This document shows positions 23,025 to 24,608 of a stretch of 24,608 bases of DNA, piece after piece (position 1 is the first letter of the stretch; the number at the start of each line of letters is the position of its first letter). The stretch spans positions 1 through 24,608 of the forward strand of contig CAJWTF010000044.1 in NCBI GenBank assembly GCA_913046825.1. Direction: 5' to 3'. A model generated the notes under the pieces. That model was not told the origin of the DNA. It did not search any database and saw only the letters and a list, made by a program, of their open reading frames with translations. The translations under genes were made by a program, and so were the position numbers. Origin of the DNA: an uncultured Rickettsiales bacterium (GTDB lineage Bacteria > Pseudomonadota > Alphaproteobacteria > UBA8366).

Positions 23025-24230
23025 GTGAGCAATCCCCTACCCCTCCAAGGCATTCGCGTCCTCGACATTGGCACCCTTATCGCGGGGCCATTCGGCGCCA
23101 CGATGCTCGGTGATTTTGGAGCGGAGGTAATCAAGGTCGAACAACCGGGACGCGGCGACGCCCTGCGCGGCACACCGCAAGCTGACGGCACCGCGAACAG
23201 GTCGACGAATTGGCTGGTTGAAGCGCGGAACAAAAAATCCGTGACGCTGAACCTGCGGGTTGAGGCCGGGCAGGGCATTCTCAAGGAAATGATCAAACAC
23301 GCCGATGTGCTGTTCGAGAATTTCACACCCGGCACCTTGGAGCGTTGGGGTCTCGGCTGGGAGGAAGTGCGTAAGATCAACCCGAAGATCATCATGGTCC
23401 GTGTCTCTGGCTACGGACAAGTCGGCCCGTATACGAAACGCTCCGGTTATGACCGCATCGCGCTTGGATTTTCAGGTTACATGTACCCGACTGGCTTCCC
23501 GGACCGCTTCCCAGTGCGCCCGGCCTTCCCGACGGCGGATTACAACACCGGCACTTTCGCCGCACTCGCCACTATGTTCGCGCTCTACCAACGCGACATG
23601 CAGGGCGGAGAAGGCCAGATGATCGACCTGGCGCTCTACGAGCCGACCTTCCGGATCACCGCAAACATGATGCCGAACTTCTTCCGCGACGGCGAAGTCC
23701 GCGAGCGCATTGGTAACCGCAATCCGACCTTCTCCCCCGCCGGCACGTTTGAGACCAAGGATGGCAAATACGTACAAATCGCGGCCGGCGGCGACAACGT
23801 CTTCCAACGCCTAGCCGCGGCCATGGGCATGCCGGAGTTAGCGGAGGACGAACGCTACAGTACCAGCCGAGAGCGCATCGCCCGCGCCGACGAGTTGGAA
23901 GCGCTCTTGGCGGACTGGGTCGGCCAGCAAATGTTCGCCGATATCGACAAACGCTTCGCCGCTGCCAACGTACCGTTTGGCGGCATCTACACAGCGGAGG
24001 ATATATCCCAAGACCCACATTACGCCGCGCGCGAGAACCTCGCGACGGTGAGTGACGAAGACGAAGGCGACATCGTCATGCCCGCCGTGATACCTAAGAT
24101 GAGCGAAACGCCGGGCAGGATCGCCCACGCAGGGCCCGCGATTGGATCTTACAACGATGAGATTTATGGGGAGTTGCTGGGAAAGAGTGAGGAGGAATTG
24201 TCGGCGTTGAAGAAGAATGGGGTTATTTAG
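23025..24230 (+). CDS. CaiB/BaiF (family III) CoA-transferase
   Basis: The product has 401 residues when started at GTG 23025. The opening GIRVLDIGTLIAGPFGATMLGDFGAEVIKVEQPGRGD is the family hallmark, followed by NFTPGTLERWGLGWEEV and RVSGYGQVGPY. The catalytic Asp is D172 in PTADYNTGTF. An upstream open stretch from 22944 is not family-like and runs through the presumed promoter, so the GTG start is preferred, though its ribosome site is weak. Acceptor and donor acids are unknown. It is followed by a long AT-rich gap with no gene. Confidence 0.92.
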   Translation: MSNPLPLQGIRVLDIGTLIAGPFGATMLGDFGAEVIKVEQPGRGDALRGTPQADGTANRSTNWLVEARNKKSVTLNLRVEAGQGILKEMIKHADVLFENFTPGTLERWGLGWEEVRKINPKIIMVRVSGYGQVGPYTKRSGYDRIALGFSGYMYPTGFPDRFPVRPAFPTADYNTGTFAALATMFALYQRDMQGGEGQMIDLALYEPTFRITANMMPNFFRDGEVRERIGNRNPTFSPAGTFETKDGKYVQIAAGGDNVFQRLAAAMGMPELAEDERYSTSRERIARADELEALLADWVGQQMFADIDKRFAAANVPFGGIYTAEDISQDPHYAARENLATVSDEDEGDIVMPAVIPKMSETPGRIAHAGPAIGSYNDEIYGELLGKSEEELSALKKNGVI

Positions 24231-24608
24231 GACTGAAATTCAACGACTGTTAATTAAAACAACCGCTCCACTGCTCAATGGCTAGAGATATAATCGTATG
24301 TATTCTGGAAACATTAATGATTCTTATATTTAATTTATGTTTGTAACATTATCAATTTATAGAAAATACAAAACAAATTTCAGAAAGATTATTGATACTT
24401 AACTTGGCATTTTAAATATTAATTATCAATTAATATTTAAAATTACCGGAGATTAATCGAAAACTATATTTGATATTCAATTATTATATACATTAATATT
24501 CCCCATAACTACTTTTAACATTTCAATATATTTTATTCTTTAACCCCTAATTCCCCAAGTGAGCTCGGTTTCCGATGCCTCGGTATGGAGATTTTGTACA
24601 AGATTCAA
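24231..24608. other. AT-rich non-coding tail
   Basis: This 378-bp stretch to the window end is strikingly AT-rich compared with the rest, until about 24540 where G and C return. No open frame of useful length or protein character is visible on either strand. It holds a perfect palindrome (separate entry). The base composition suggests a foreign or fast-decaying segment, or a non-coding region near another element beyond the window. Confidence 0.6.
24409..24443. repeat. Perfect AT-only palindrome, 16-bp arms
   Basis: Positions 24410-24424 (ttttaaatattaatt) are the exact reverse complement of 24428-24442 (aattaatatttaaaa), around the 3-nt loop ATC. A further A-T pair at 24409/24443 extends the arms to 16 bp. 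It lies about 180 bp after the CoA-transferase stop, too far for a simple terminator, in AT-rich DNA. Confidence 0.8.

Overview
The window looks like a chromosomal segment of an aerobic, heterotrophic Alphaproteobacterium, possibly Rhodospirillales-like and marine. This rests on the mix of gene families, the moderately GC-rich coding sequence with G/C-ending codons, and dispersed intergenic palindromes. It is an inference, because no ribosomal RNA or marker gene is present. About twenty-four protein genes or gene remnants are visible, nearly all of them catabolic enzymes. I see no tRNA, rRNA, CRISPR array or intact mobile element.

Layout. (1) Positions 1-453 hold the 3' part of a GrdB-like selenoprotein, read through an in-frame TGA with a bacterial SECIS-type hairpin just downstream. 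(2) Positions 604-1482 (minus) encode a VOC/glyoxalase-like protein, divergent from (3) a tight plus-strand run at 1639-7352: acyl-CoA dehydrogenase, luciferase-like monooxygenase, isopenicillin-N-synthase-type 2OG-Fe(II) oxygenase, aldo/keto reductase, HAD dehalogenase-like hydrolase, and a short-chain dehydrogenase damaged by a small deletion and a frameshift. (4) PhyH-family dioxygenase and SnoaL-like protein (minus, 8699-7424). (5) GNAT acetyltransferase (plus). (6) Amidohydrolase and SMP-30 lactonase-like protein (minus). (7) TauD/TfdA dioxygenase (plus), then a relic of a histidine-kinase ATPase domain. (8) Thiolase-like protein plus DUF35 OB-fold partner, then carboxylesterase plus family III CoA-transferase, then a second luciferase-like monooxygenase (all plus). 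(9) Flavin reductase, dienelactone-hydrolase-like protein, and a CoA-transferase A/B plus alpha/beta-hydrolase operon (all minus). (10) A second family III CoA-transferase (plus), followed by about 380 bases of very AT-rich non-coding DNA containing a perfect palindrome.

How the genes may work together. Three different 2OG-Fe(II) oxygenases, two flavin monooxygenases with a possible flavin reductase partner, three CoA-transferase systems, an acyl-CoA dehydrogenase, a thiolase-like/DUF35 pair resembling side-chain retro-aldolases, and several lactone or ester hydrolases suggest oxidative breakdown of carboxylated organic compounds through CoA thioesters. The substrate cannot be read from the sequence, and the many strand switches suggest several small transcription units rather than one pathway operon.

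The most notable signals are the selenocysteine UGA that ordinary gene calling would miss, the alpha/beta hydrolase with alanine at the nucleophile position, the broken dehydrogenase, the kinase relic, and two copies of a roughly 124-bp palindromic intergenic repeat.
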